A DNA stretch of 64,000 nt from Flavobacterium sp. DG2-3 (GTDB taxonomy: Bacteria; Bacteroidota; Bacteroidia; Flavobacteriales; Flavobacteriaceae). The notes under the pieces were generated by a model, which was not told the origin of the DNA, made no database searches, and saw only the letters and a list, made by a program, of their open reading frames with translations. Every line of letters begins with the position of its first letter. Position 1 is the stretch's first letter. Positions 1 to 7,163 of this stretch are shown here, in pieces. The translations under genes were made by a program, and so were the position numbers. The DNA is taken from the NCBI RefSeq assembly GCF_030730925.1, contig NZ_JAVAMB010000001.1:434001-498000 (forward strand), written 5' to 3'.

Positions 1-923
1 GGAGTCGAAGTATCATTCTGAAGAAACTGAATCAATTCAGAAGATTTTTTATCTGAATTTTTAAAAGTATAGCCCGTACTCGCTTTTGTCCACCCTCCTG
101 CCGTACCTATATTCAGAACACGTTTGGTATTCTTTTCCCAAAAAGGATAACAAGTCATCGGTATGCTTCCCTCCTCTTTTTCGAGAATTTCGTAGTTTCC
201 AGCACCTAATTTCGTCAGATAGCTTTCAATCTCATTTTCATATTCTTCTTTTTTAAGAAGCTTTTCCGAAAACAAAGTATATTCTACCAAAGCTTCTGTT
301 TTAGAAATGGGCAAAACATACATAAATCTTGTATTTCCCCTTTGCTCTACCGAAAAATCCATGAAGGTCACTTGTTCCGGATTGAAAACTTCATTTTCCG
401 TTTTCACAAACCAGCCCACAAAATGCTGCTGTAAAACAGGATATTTGTTTTGCCTTTCGGCGAAAGCTTTAGTGTAAATACTATTGAAAAGATAATGACA
501 AGTGTATCTATTTTCTTCTGTTCCGACGAAAACATGTGTTTCCAGTTCATTAATGTCGGTTACTTTTTCGTTTAAGAAAGTAATATTCTGATGTTTCGAA
601 ATTTCATCAAAAACAAAATTGTAGAAATCTAAACCGTGAATTTGATTGTATTGATACGGCTTCAACGCCAAATCACGATTAAAATCGGCATTGGCAAAAA
701 GTGCAGAATCCCATTTTTTAGAAACAATCGAATTCCAAGCACTTTCTTCTTTTTCCCAAAAACACCAAGTTCTGTCATTGGTTTTCTTTGCATCTTTATC
801 CAGAAATAAAATAGATTTATCTGCGAATTTTCCAGACAAAATCATTTTATAAACCGTCATCAGAGATGCGAGTCCAGTTCCTGTAAAAATGTAATCGAAA
901 TGTGGGATTTGCGAAGAATTCAT
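1..923 (-). CDS. crtY: Lycopene beta-cyclase, 3' end cut off by the window
   Basis: This reading frame is open from an ATG at 923 to the left edge, giving about 307 residues with no stop. The protein begins MNSSQIPHFDYIFTGTGLAS, a Rossmann-type dinucleotide-binding start (TGTGLASL), and carries GTAGGWTKASTGYTF near the visible end. Both are typical of the CrtY/lycopene cyclase family, which cyclises the ends of lycopene to give beta-carotene using a bound flavin. RTWCFWE after the first strand also fits. The family is about 380-400 residues long, so roughly 80 are missing. It probably contributes to the yellow carotenoid of flavobacteria. The last visible bases (CTTCGACTCC read on the minus strand) match the start of a dispersed intergenic element found elsewhere in the window. 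Family call is firm; exact product is inferred. Confidence 0.85.
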   Translation of the reverse strand, partial: MNSSQIPHFDYIFTGTGLASLMTVYKMILSGKFADKSILFLDKDAKKTNDRTWCFWEKEESAWNSIVSKKWDSALFANADFNRDLALKPYQYNQIHGLDFYNFVFDEISKHQNITFLNEKVTDINELETHVFVGTEENRYTCHYLFNSIYTKAFAERQNKYPVLQQHFVGWFVKTENEVFNPEQVTFMDFSVEQRGNTRFMYVLPISKTEALVEYTLFSEKLLKKEEYENEIESYLTKLGAGNYEILEKEEGSIPMTCYPFWEKNTKRVLNIGTAGGWTKASTGYTFKNSDKKSSELIQFLQNDTST

Positions 924-971
924 TCTCAAAAATAAGAAAATTTATTCTTTCTCTATTCTATATTAAAATTC

Positions 972-1008
972 AAAATCCTTTAAAGAAATTACATCTCTAA
1001 AGGATTTT
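972..1008 (-). terminator. Hairpin terminator of the following minus-strand gene
   Basis: An 11-bp perfect stem (AAAATCCTTTA at 972-982, TAAAGGATTTT at 998-1008) with a 15-nt loop lies just past the stop of the 1028-1867 gene and is followed by an AT-rich run on the minus strand. Confidence 0.6.
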
Positions 1009-1027
1009 AAACTGTTTCTTCTAAAAC

Positions 1028-1867
1028 TTATTTAGCTCTTTTCAATTCATTAATATCTTTTTGTTGTTCTTGAAGCATTTTTTGCTGATTTAAAATCAGA
1101 TCTTTTTGTTCTGCTAAAGTTTTATTTTGCTCAATTAAATACAAAGTAAGTTCTTCCACTTTCTTTAGAAGTGTTTTATTCATTTCTCCCAATTCCAAAC
1201 CATTATCAGCAATCTCTTTTGCAGATGGAACTTCTGGAAGATGTTTATTCTCTTTAATATATTTCTCCAGACTTTCTAATGATTTGATTTTATAATCCTC
1301 TTCAAAAACATAATCAGGCCAATTAACAGCTTCTACTTTTACTTCTTTTGAGCGGATGTTTCCATTTACTGAAAGTTTTTCTCTTGGAGCTGATGTACCA
1401 ATACCTACATTTCCTCCATTAAAATAACTATCCCCATTGCTCGCTATTACATTTGCAAATACTCCATTATATTGCATTGCAAATTGATTTTCTGACCAAT
1501 AACTAGTGTCTCCAGGATAAGTATAGCCATACATTTTAATACCTCCATTAGAATCATTACTATTCATATCTAATGTTAGTTTCGCGACAGGATTTCTTCT
1601 ACTCCCAATTTCAACATTTCCATTATCTGATATTATTAATCTCGCTCCATAATTAGTCCAATCTTGATTATAATTCCAAAATTGAAGAGAATTACCATAC
1701 GCATTTGTCATATTGTATAGAGTCCAACGATAAGAATTTGTTCCCGTTTTCAATGGATTTTCTAAAATTACAGATCCTCCTTCATTTGTTGCTTCTGTAA
1801 AAACATTCGATTGAGCAAAAGAATTTAATGCTGTCAGTATAAACAGTGAGTAAAAAAAGCTTTTCAT
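1028..1867 (-). CDS. Secreted tail-fibre-like protein with C-terminal coiled coil
   Basis: A 279-residue protein with a clear signal peptide (MKSFFYSLFILTALNSFA, cut before QSN), so it is exported. The middle has the NVGIGTSAPREKLSVNGNI motif and the end has WPDYVFEEDYK, then HLPEVPSAKEI and GLELGEMN, then a Glu/Gln/Leu-rich coiled coil (about 225-279). This C-terminal pattern is widespread in Bacteroidetes surface proteins and resembles the trimerisation/chaperone region of phage tail fibres and S74-type proteins. The function is unknown; a trimeric surface or matrix fibre is the best guess. It is a single gene with its own terminator downstream. Confidence 0.7.
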   Translation of the reverse strand: MKSFFYSLFILTALNSFAQSNVFTEATNEGGSVILENPLKTGTNSYRWTLYNMTNAYGNSLQFWNYNQDWTNYGARLIISDNGNVEIGSRRNPVAKLTLDMNSNDSNGGIKMYGYTYPGDTSYWSENQFAMQYNGVFANVIASNGDSYFNGGNVGIGTSAPREKLSVNGNIRSKEVKVEAVNWPDYVFEEDYKIKSLESLEKYIKENKHLPEVPSAKEIADNGLELGEMNKTLLKKVEELTLYLIEQNKTLAEQKDLILNQQKMLQEQQKDINELKRAK

Positions 1868-1971
1868 TTTTGTAGTTTTATTTCGATTTATTTTTAATTG
1901 GTCAAATAAACGAAAAAATCACATCAAAAAAACACATAAGAAAAAACACTACTAAAGTTCTGCAAGAAAAT

Positions 1972-2436
1972 TTATTCTTTCAATTTTTCCAAAAGAACTT
2001 TAAAGTCTTTTTGGCTGAGATAATAATTATATTGAAAGATAATCTCGTTCTTCTCATTCAAGACACACAAAATCGGATAAGTGATTTGGTTATTGATAGT
2101 TCCCAACTGCAAAGCCAGTTCGTGAACACCAACATTGTTTCCCGTTGGCTGAAATTTAAATGTTTGGTTTTGAAAAGTAATCTCTCGCTTTTCTTCTGCA
2201 TTGAAATCAATAAAGTAAAAATCGGAATCCAGCTTCTCGATAATTTCCTGATTTTTAAAAGTCGTTGCTTTCATTCGCTGGCAAAACTGGCACCAATCGG
2301 TATGGATAAAAATGACGGTTTTTCGTTTTTGAATTTGTTGTAAGCTATCTACTTCTTCAAAAGATTTGCTTTTTAATTGGCAGAATCCCGTTGAAGTTAT
2401 TCCGAAGAAAAGAATAAGTAGAAATAGCTTTTTCAT
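1972..2436 (-). CDS. Exported thioredoxin-family protein
   Basis: The 154-residue protein begins MKKLFLLILFFG, followed by a hydrophobic export segment ending near GFCQ (SPI cleavage or lipidation both possible). It has an active-site pair in DWCQFCQRM (Cys49, Cys52), the CxxC of thioredoxin-like periplasmic reductases. A longer frame starting at 2481 would begin with a run of threonines encoded by a (GTT)8 microsatellite, so the ATG at 2436, right before the signal peptide, is preferred. It lies downstream of the TonB receptor on the same strand and likely keeps exported thiols or metal-binding cysteines reduced. The partner is unknown. Confidence 0.8.
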   Translation of the reverse strand: MKKLFLLILFFGITSTGFCQLKSKSFEEVDSLQQIQKRKTVIFIHTDWCQFCQRMKATTFKNQEIIEKLDSDFYFIDFNAEEKREITFQNQTFKFQPTGNNVGVHELALQLGTINNQITYPILCVLNEKNEIIFQYNYYLSQKDFKVLLEKLKE

Positions 2437-2440
2437 TTGT

Positions 2441-2464
2441 GTTGTTGTTGTTGTTGTTGTTGTT
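2441..2464. repeat. (GTT)8 trinucleotide microsatellite
   Basis: Eight uninterrupted GTT units (AAC on the coding strand) lie 4 nt upstream of the thioredoxin-like start codon. They fall in the 5' untranslated region, where copy-number change would alter leader length but not the reading frame. Confidence 0.9.
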
Positions 2465-2703
2465 TTAGCCACGAATTTCACGAATTTCCGCTAATTTTTT
2501 TTGCCACAGATTTTCACAGATTAAAAGAATTAAAATGATTTTATTTATTGCCATTTGTCAGGCTGAGCGGAGTCGAAGGGCGTTCCAATTGGCCGCGGGC
2601 TTCGACTCCGCTCAGCCTGACAAATGGCAACAAACAAATCTTTTCTAATCCTTTTAATCTGTGGCAAAAAATTAGCGGAAATTCTTGAAATTTGTGGCAA
2701 ACA
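2463..2703. repeat. Large nested inverted repeat with CTTCGACT core
   Basis: The core is a perfect 31-bp inverted repeat (2548-2578 and 2600-2630) around a 21-nt loop. It includes CTTCGACTCCGCTCAG in both orientations. Outside it the symmetry continues imperfectly for another 70-85 bp on each side: GAATTTCCGCTAATTTTTT and GCCACAGATT on the left reappear inverted on the right (AATCTGTGGC, AAAAAATTAGCGGAAATTC). The whole gap between the thioredoxin-like gene and the TonB receptor is therefore one palindromic element. Confidence 0.85.
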
Positions 2704-2710
2704 AAAAACC

Positions 2711-4963
2711 TTACCTAAACGTATATCGCAATCCCAAAAAACCTCGAATAGTCTGATTCTGCCCGTAAACATAAGTCGTATCAAATGTCAAACCGTACGG
2801 ATTATCAGGCGTAACTAAAACTTTCCCAGCCGAATCGTACTGCACATTTTTATCAAAAGGATCATTCGTTCTCGAAATCAAAAACGGATTATTTTGTTTT
2901 GGTGTAAAGTTAAGCAGATTCTTAATTCCACCGTAGACTTCAAAATCTTTCCATCCTGAATATGTAAACTGGATATTCTGAATACTGTACCAAGGCGATT
3001 TTGGGCTTCTTGGATCGGTTTCGCTCAACAAAGGCAGTTTCATCGGACTGTAAACATTTCCGGTATAATCTAATGACAAATCCCAAGGTTGGATTTTATA
3101 AGATATACTCCAAGTTCCAGTAAAATTCTCCGTCAAATAGGGTCTTTCCGAAATTCCGTTTTCCACATTTTTATTGTCTAAAACTGTTGCTCCAACAATA
3201 AATTTTAATCCCGACGGAAAATTAAGATCCACATTTGTGCTAATTCCTTGACTTATCGCATAACCATCAATATTGCTGTAGATAATTTCGTTTGGATTAG
3301 TCTCATAATCTGAAATGATTTTATTGCTAAATCTCGTGTAGAAAGCCGTAGTTTCAATTCCCATAAAAGTTCCGTTTCCGAAATTGATTTTCTGGATATA
3401 ATTTAAATTGACGTTTACCGATTTCTCTGGTTTCAAGTCGCTTTCAATAATAACATCTCTAGATCCCGTTAAAGCTGCATGATCTTCGGTAAATAAATTC
3501 ACAACTCTGAATCCAGTTCCAGCGTTCAAGCGGAAAATCGTATTTTCATTGGCTTTAAATCGATATGCAAATCTGGGTGTAAAAATCGATCCGTGAATCG
3601 AGTTGTAATCGTATCGCATTCCTAACAAAATCTGACTTTTTGGAGAAAACGTGATTTCGTCCTGAACAAAAATTCCCGGAAGCCAAGTGTTTTCAGCTTC
3701 TTTGGTTGCTGGCGTATTGTCGTCGTAATACGTATATCGGCTTGCGATTCCGGCCAAAAGATCGTTTGCTCCGATTTTTTTATCCCAAGTCAATTGCAAA
3801 AATCCAATTTTCTGATTGGCGATATACGATGTCGTTCCGTATCGGCTGTCCTGATAATGCACATTTCCAGAGAACGAAAGCATCAATTTTTCTTCAAACG
3901 GCAATTGATAGCTTCCAATCAGTTCCGCTCTTTTTGTATAAATACTTTCACCGTAGATTTCATCGCCTCCACGGTATTTCTTTTCCCAGCGAATATCTCC
4001 ACCCCAGCGGTCTTCGTACATTCCGCGGGCTGCAATCGTAAAAAGGCGATTATAATTTCGTTTAAAACTCCATTTATTAAAAACCGAAATTCGTTCAGAA
4101 AGCGTAACATCTGTAAAATTATCGTGGTCTTTATCAATAACCTGATCATAATTGAAATAATTGACTCCTATTATAGAAGTAGCTTTTTTACCGACATTAA
4201 ACTTTGCACCTAAATCGAGATTGCTTTCAAAATAAGAAGTCGTGAAATAATCGGCAGAAAAAGTCGGCGCATTCGTTGGGTTTTTAGTAATAATATTAAT
4301 TAAACCACCAACAGCTTCACTCCCGTAAAGTGACGAAGCTGGGCCTTTCACGATTTCGATTCTTTCCACCAAAGAATTCGGAATTCCAGACAAACCGTAA
4401 ACTGTCGAAAGACTGCTTACAATTGGCATTCCGTCGATCATAACCAAAGTGTACGGACCTTCGAGTCCGTTTATGTGAATATCTCCAGTGTTACAAACCC
4501 CACAATTGAGTTGCGGACGAACGCCATTTATGTTTTGAAGCGCATCGTAAATACTTGGAGTTGGGTTTTTCTTAAAAAAAGTTGGAGAATAAACCTCAAC
4601 AGGAACAGCACTTTCTAATCGTTTTACAGGTTTTAAAGTTCCAGAAACTACGACTTCGTTCAATTCGTTATTGTCTTCTTCCAATTCAAAATCCAAATTC
4701 AGATTTTCGTCTCCTAAAACTGAAATTTTCTGGGTTTGAGGTTTGAATCCTTCTGCGATTACCTGAATTCTGTAATTCCCCTTTGGGACATTTTCTAGTT
4801 TATAAAATCCTAAAGAATCGGTTTGAGTTTTAAAGTTGGTATTTAACAAAGAGACTTTAATTTCTTGAAGATTAGGAACTCCTGTTTCTACTTTTCCAGA
4901 AATATTTTGAGAGTAAATGTTTTTAGCAGTTAATATTAATATTGTCAAAAATAAATATTTCAT
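2711..4963 (-). CDS. TonB-dependent outer-membrane receptor
   Basis: A 750-residue receptor. In order it has a signal peptide (MKYLFLTILILTAKNIYSQ), a carboxypeptidase-regulatory-like beta-sandwich (about 20-95), a likely TonB box region (NELNEVVVSGT, about 99-109), a plug domain with IHINGL and VERIEIVKGPASSLYGSEAV, and a 22-strand-type barrel ending in ...FLGLRYTFR with the terminal aromatic. It would import a metal complex or cofactor across the outer membrane. The plug carries CGVC (Cys154, Cys157), unusual for a plug and a possible metal site. An ATG at 4987 would put the start inside the candidate operator at 4978-4997, so 4963 is chosen. Neighbours (MerC, Fur/Zur, Nramp, MntR) point to a transition metal, but the substrate is unproven. 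Confidence 0.9.
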   Translation of the reverse strand: MKYLFLTILILTAKNIYSQNISGKVETGVPNLQEIKVSLLNTNFKTQTDSLGFYKLENVPKGNYRIQVIAEGFKPQTQKISVLGDENLNLDFELEEDNNELNEVVVSGTLKPVKRLESAVPVEVYSPTFFKKNPTPSIYDALQNINGVRPQLNCGVCNTGDIHINGLEGPYTLVMIDGMPIVSSLSTVYGLSGIPNSLVERIEIVKGPASSLYGSEAVGGLINIITKNPTNAPTFSADYFTTSYFESNLDLGAKFNVGKKATSIIGVNYFNYDQVIDKDHDNFTDVTLSERISVFNKWSFKRNYNRLFTIAARGMYEDRWGGDIRWEKKYRGGDEIYGESIYTKRAELIGSYQLPFEEKLMLSFSGNVHYQDSRYGTTSYIANQKIGFLQLTWDKKIGANDLLAGIASRYTYYDDNTPATKEAENTWLPGIFVQDEITFSPKSQILLGMRYDYNSIHGSIFTPRFAYRFKANENTIFRLNAGTGFRVVNLFTEDHAALTGSRDVIIESDLKPEKSVNVNLNYIQKINFGNGTFMGIETTAFYTRFSNKIISDYETNPNEIIYSNIDGYAISQGISTNVDLNFPSGLKFIVGATVLDNKNVENGISERPYLTENFTGTWSISYKIQPWDLSLDYTGNVYSPMKLPLLSETDPRSPKSPWYSIQNIQFTYSGWKDFEVYGGIKNLLNFTPKQNNPFLISRTNDPFDKNVQYDSAGKVLVTPDNPYGLTFDTTYVYGQNQTIRGFLGLRYTFR

Positions 4964-4977
4964 TTTTTTAAAATTAA

Positions 4978-4997
4978 ATTTAGACAAATCTAAAAAT
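4978..4997. promoter_or_regulatory. Candidate metal-regulator operator before the TonB receptor
   Basis: ATTTAGACAAATCTAAAAAT is an interrupted palindrome lying 15-34 nt upstream of the receptor start. On the minus strand it contains TAGATTTG, a match to the Bacteroidetes -7 consensus TAnnTTTG, so a bound protein would block the promoter. It differs from the site before the Nramp gene (7091-7110) at only three central positions. Confidence 0.6.
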
Positions 4998-5064
4998 TAA
5001 ATTCGACAAATGATTATTCTTAAAACAAATTTTTAAAACATTTCAATTTCAATCCGTTAAAAAA

Positions 5065-5132
5065 TTTTTGAACCATATAAGTCATATAAGTAAATTTTTT
5101 AAATGAACTTATATACTTATATGGTTCAAAAA
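5065..5132 (-). terminator. Long AT-rich hairpin after the flavoprotein gene
   Basis: The left arm (TTTTTGAACCATATAAGT then CATATAAGT, 5065-5091) and right arm (ACTTATATACTTATATGG then TTCAAAAA, 5107-5132) pair over about 26 bp with one bulge. The hairpin is 4 nt past the stop of the 5136-6044 gene and ends in a T tract on the minus strand, so it fits a terminator that separates that gene from the TonB receptor. Confidence 0.7.
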
Positions 5133-5135
5133 AAA

Positions 5136-6044
5136 CTACGAAAAATCTTCGTCGATAAGTTCTTTGTTGATTACAGCTCCTGCGAAAGAACCTGTAGAAA
5201 CCGCCAAGGCTACAGAACGCATTTGAGTCGTTGCGTCTCCACTGGCATAAATTCCTGGAATATTTGTTTTCTGCATGAAGTCGACTTTTAGATACCCCAT
5301 TTCATTAATTTCACAGCCTAAATCTTTTGGCAAAGAACAATGTTGCTCAAATGGCACTCTGGCGTAAATTGCTTTTACATCGACTTTTTCTCCATTTTTA
5401 AAAATGATATTCGAAATATATCCAGCATTATGTTCAAAAGAAGCTATTTCTTCTTCTAAAATTAAAACACCTTTTTTCTTCAAGATTTCAGTCTGTTCTA
5501 AAGTCAATTCTGATTTTCCATTTGTACATAAACGAAGATCTTTTGTCCAATTCGAAATTAGTTTGGCAAATTCGAAACCCATTTCTCCATTGGCAATAAT
5601 CGCGGTTTTTTCGTTTTTAACTTCATAACCGTGACAATACGGACAATGTAAAACCGAAATTCCCCAACATGCTGCAAAGCCTTCAATTTTTGGAAGCAAA
5701 TCTTTAACGCCAGTGGCAAACAATACTTTTCTAGCTGTAAAAACATCTCCAGATTTTGTTATAACTTCAAAACCATTTTCAATTTTCGAAGCTTTCACTG
5801 CAAGTCCGTTGTAGAATTCAACTGTTTTGTAAAATTCAACTTGAAGTTTGGCTTTCGCCGAAATAACTGCAGGCTTTTCACCATCTTGCGTAATAAAATT
5901 ATGAGAATGCGGTGTCTGTTTATTGCAAGGCAATCCGCTGTCAATAACCAAAACTTGACGCAAAGCACGTCCCAAACTCATGGCAGCCGATAATCCGCTG
6001 TAGCTTCCGCCAATGATAATCACTTCAAAATTTTTCTTTTCCAT
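5136..6044 (-). CDS. Thioredoxin-reductase-like NAD(P)/FAD oxidoreductase
   Basis: The 302-residue protein starts with a FAD-binding GGSYSGLSAA motif (12-21). It has a thioredoxin-reductase-style redox pair in HCPYCHGYEV (Cys134, Cys137, where TrxR has CATC) and a C-terminal FAD motif (GIYASGDATTQMRSVALA). The length and domain order match TrxB-like proteins. The altered active-site sequence and HxxCPYCHG context are typical of a side family found beside Fur/MerC genes rather than of housekeeping TrxB. The electron acceptor is not known. An internal start is unlikely because the FAD motif is so close to the ATG at 6044. It lies 205 bp downstream of merC on the same strand. Confidence 0.8.
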   Translation of the reverse strand: MEKKNFEVIIIGGSYSGLSAAMSLGRALRQVLVIDSGLPCNKQTPHSHNFITQDGEKPAVISAKAKLQVEFYKTVEFYNGLAVKASKIENGFEVITKSGDVFTARKVLFATGVKDLLPKIEGFAACWGISVLHCPYCHGYEVKNEKTAIIANGEMGFEFAKLISNWTKDLRLCTNGKSELTLEQTEILKKKGVLILEEEIASFEHNAGYISNIIFKNGEKVDVKAIYARVPFEQHCSLPKDLGCEINEMGYLKVDFMQKTNIPGIYASGDATTQMRSVALAVSTGSFAGAVINKELIDEDFS

Positions 6045-6080
6045 ATTGCTAATTTTTAAATCTATTGGGCGAAATTATTT

Positions 6081-6219
6081 TTAACACATAGAAACATAGC
6101 CTTTAGGATTTTACAAAAGGCGTTTCACTTAGAATAATAGACATAGAACTATGTGTTAAAGCTAGCTTTTTCTATACTCTTAAAACGAAACAATAAAATC
6201 TATGTTTCTATGTGTTTAA
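6081..6219. repeat. Inverted repeat of the AACACATAGAAACATAG family
   Basis: TTAACACATAGAAACATAG (6081-6099) returns inverted as CTATGTTTCTATGTGTTTAA (6200-6219), with an extra half copy (CTATGTGTTAA, 6149-6159) between. The same words flank the gap before the gene at 24682. The rest of this 205-bp gap shows nothing else. Confidence 0.8.
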
Positions 6220-6249
6220 ATTAAGTTTTACTTTCATCCAATGGGTTAT

Positions 6250-6603
6250 TTAATGATTTTGTTTTTTGTGTAATCTGTAATTAATTAAATGTCCGATGAC
6301 CATTCCGATTCCTCCGAAATAAATCAGATCCAAATGAATTTCGAAAAAGAGATCCGTCAAAACACTGATCCAAATTAGCGCCATTGAAACAACTAAAATA
6401 GACGACACCAAAAGAGCTGATTTTTTTATAATTTTGAGAATTGCAAATAAACCTATCGAAGCAAATAGTAAATCTATAATTGGATTGTGACTCAAACCTA
6501 AAGGAAGTATCGTTAAAAGAGGGAAAATCAAACAGTGAACCAAACAAATCGTTGCGCTTGAAATTCCTAAAATATCGTAAAAAGAGGTGCTTATTTTCTT
6601 CAT
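6250..6603 (-). CDS. MerC-domain small membrane protein
   Basis: A 117-residue protein with four hydrophobic helices. The first carries the MerC-type ATICLVHCLIFPL segment, whose cysteines and histidine are typical for heavy-metal MerC proteins. An in-frame upstream codon at 6639 would add 12 residues that overlap the control region, so the ATG at 6603 (MKKISTSFYDILG) is chosen. MerC-domain proteins beside a Fur/Zur gene are common in Bacteroidetes and usually carry no mercury operon, so a role in zinc or another metal is more likely than mercury. It is transcribed divergently from the regulator, with two palindromes covering its promoter. Confidence 0.8.
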   Translation of the reverse strand: MKKISTSFYDILGISSATICLVHCLIFPLLTILPLGLSHNPIIDLLFASIGLFAILKIIKKSALLVSSILVVSMALIWISVLTDLFFEIHLDLIYFGGIGMVIGHLINYRLHKKQNH

Positions 6604-6623
6604 TCTGTGTACTTTTGCTTTAA

Positions 6624-6638
6624 TGCAATTATGTTGCA
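6624..6638. promoter_or_regulatory. Candidate Fur/Zur box 1
   Basis: TGCAATTATGTTGCA has 5-bp palindromic ends (TGCAA/TTGCA). It overlaps TATATTTG on the minus strand (6644-6637), the likely -7 element of merC. Confidence 0.6.
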
Positions 6639-6659
6639 AATATACATATTTTTATCAAT

Positions 6660-6674
6660 TGCAACATTGTTGCG
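6660..6674. promoter_or_regulatory. Candidate Fur/Zur box 2
   Basis: TGCAACATTGTTGCG contains the perfect palindrome GCAACATTGTTGC (6661-6673). It covers a TTG on the minus strand 17 nt upstream of the merC -7 element, so together with box 1 it spans the whole merC promoter. It also lies 22 nt before the regulator start. Confidence 0.65.
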
Positions 6675-6696
6675 TTTAATTTTTAATGCTGTACAA

Positions 6697-7089
6697 ATGA
6701 AAACGACACGTAATACCGCCGCAAAGACCGCTGTTTTAGAAGTGTTTGAAAAATCTAAAACCGCTCTTTCGCACACCGAAATCCATAAACAATTAAATGA
6801 TTTATGCGATCGCGTTACTATTTATAGAATTTTGGATCGATTAATTAATGAAGATGTTATTCATAAAATTTCGAATCTTGACGGAACGGTAAAGTATGCC
6901 AAGTGCAATCATTCGCACCAACGCGTACACATTCACAACCATGCTCACTTTAGCTGCGAAAACTGTCATGAAATTACTTGTCTGGAAAGTGTAAAACCTA
7001 GCTATATTATGCCACACAATTACAAAGTAAACGAAATCAACTTTACACTTTCTGGATTGTGTCCAAAATGTTTAAATTCTAACATTTAA
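6697..7089 (+). CDS. zur: Fur-family metal regulator, probably Zur
   Basis: The 130-residue protein starts MKTTRNTAAKTAVLEVF, has a winged helix (about 8-60, with HTEIHKQL and VTIYRILDRL), a His-rich hinge (HSHQRVHIHNHAHFSC), and two structural Cys pairs (CENC 87/90, CPKC 122/125). This layout is that of Fur/Zur/PerR proteins. The His cluster and the adjacent merC favour zinc sensing, but PerR or Fur activity cannot be excluded. The start at 6697 is preferred over a frame beginning at 6607, which would translate hydrophobic sequence read from the operator region. It likely represses merC and itself through the two boxes at 6624-6674. Confidence 0.8.
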   Translation: MKTTRNTAAKTAVLEVFEKSKTALSHTEIHKQLNDLCDRVTIYRILDRLINEDVIHKISNLDGTVKYAKCNHSHQRVHIHNHAHFSCENCHEITCLESVKPSYIMPHNYKVNEINFTLSGLCPKCLNSNI

Positions 7090-7090
7090 C

Positions 7091-7110
7091 ATTTAGACTC
7101 GTCTAAAAAT
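7091..7110. promoter_or_regulatory. Candidate metal-regulator operator before the Nramp gene
   Basis: ATTTAGACTCGTCTAAAAAT has 7-bp arms (TTTAGAC/GTCTAAA) around TC. It sits just upstream of the -33 element of the Nramp promoter and matches the TonB receptor site in 17 of 20 positions. The likely reader is the DtxR/MntR protein encoded downstream of the transporter. A terminator role for zur is a weaker alternative. Confidence 0.6.
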
Positions 7111-7111
7111 A

Positions 7112-7144
7112 TTGTTTCGCGAATATAATTTTTCTTTATATTTG
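7112..7144 (+). promoter_or_regulatory. Promoter of the Nramp gene
   Basis: TTG at 7112-7114 and TATATTTG at 7137-7144 (consensus TAnnTTTG) are 22 nt apart, with the ATG 19 nt further on. This is a good match to the Bacteroidetes promoter pattern. Confidence 0.6.
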
Positions 7145-7163
7145 TGAAAACAATACTTTTACA

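Noticed and set aside
2545..2818. Short frames on both strands in the 2.5-2.8 kb gap
   Set aside because: They read through the palindromic element and the 3' end of the TonB receptor. Both strands are open only because of symmetry.
3706..4213. Plus-strand frames of 111 and 139 aa opposite the TonB receptor
   Set aside because: Shadows of a strongly coding minus strand; their residues show no motif and composition is that of an antisense frame.
5103..5291. 62-aa plus-strand frame near 5.1 kb
   Set aside because: It starts in the terminator hairpin and runs antisense to the flavoprotein.
6250..6603. Mercury resistance locus
   Set aside because: There is no merA, merT, merP or MerR-type regulator; the Fur-family neighbour and the boxes point to another metal.
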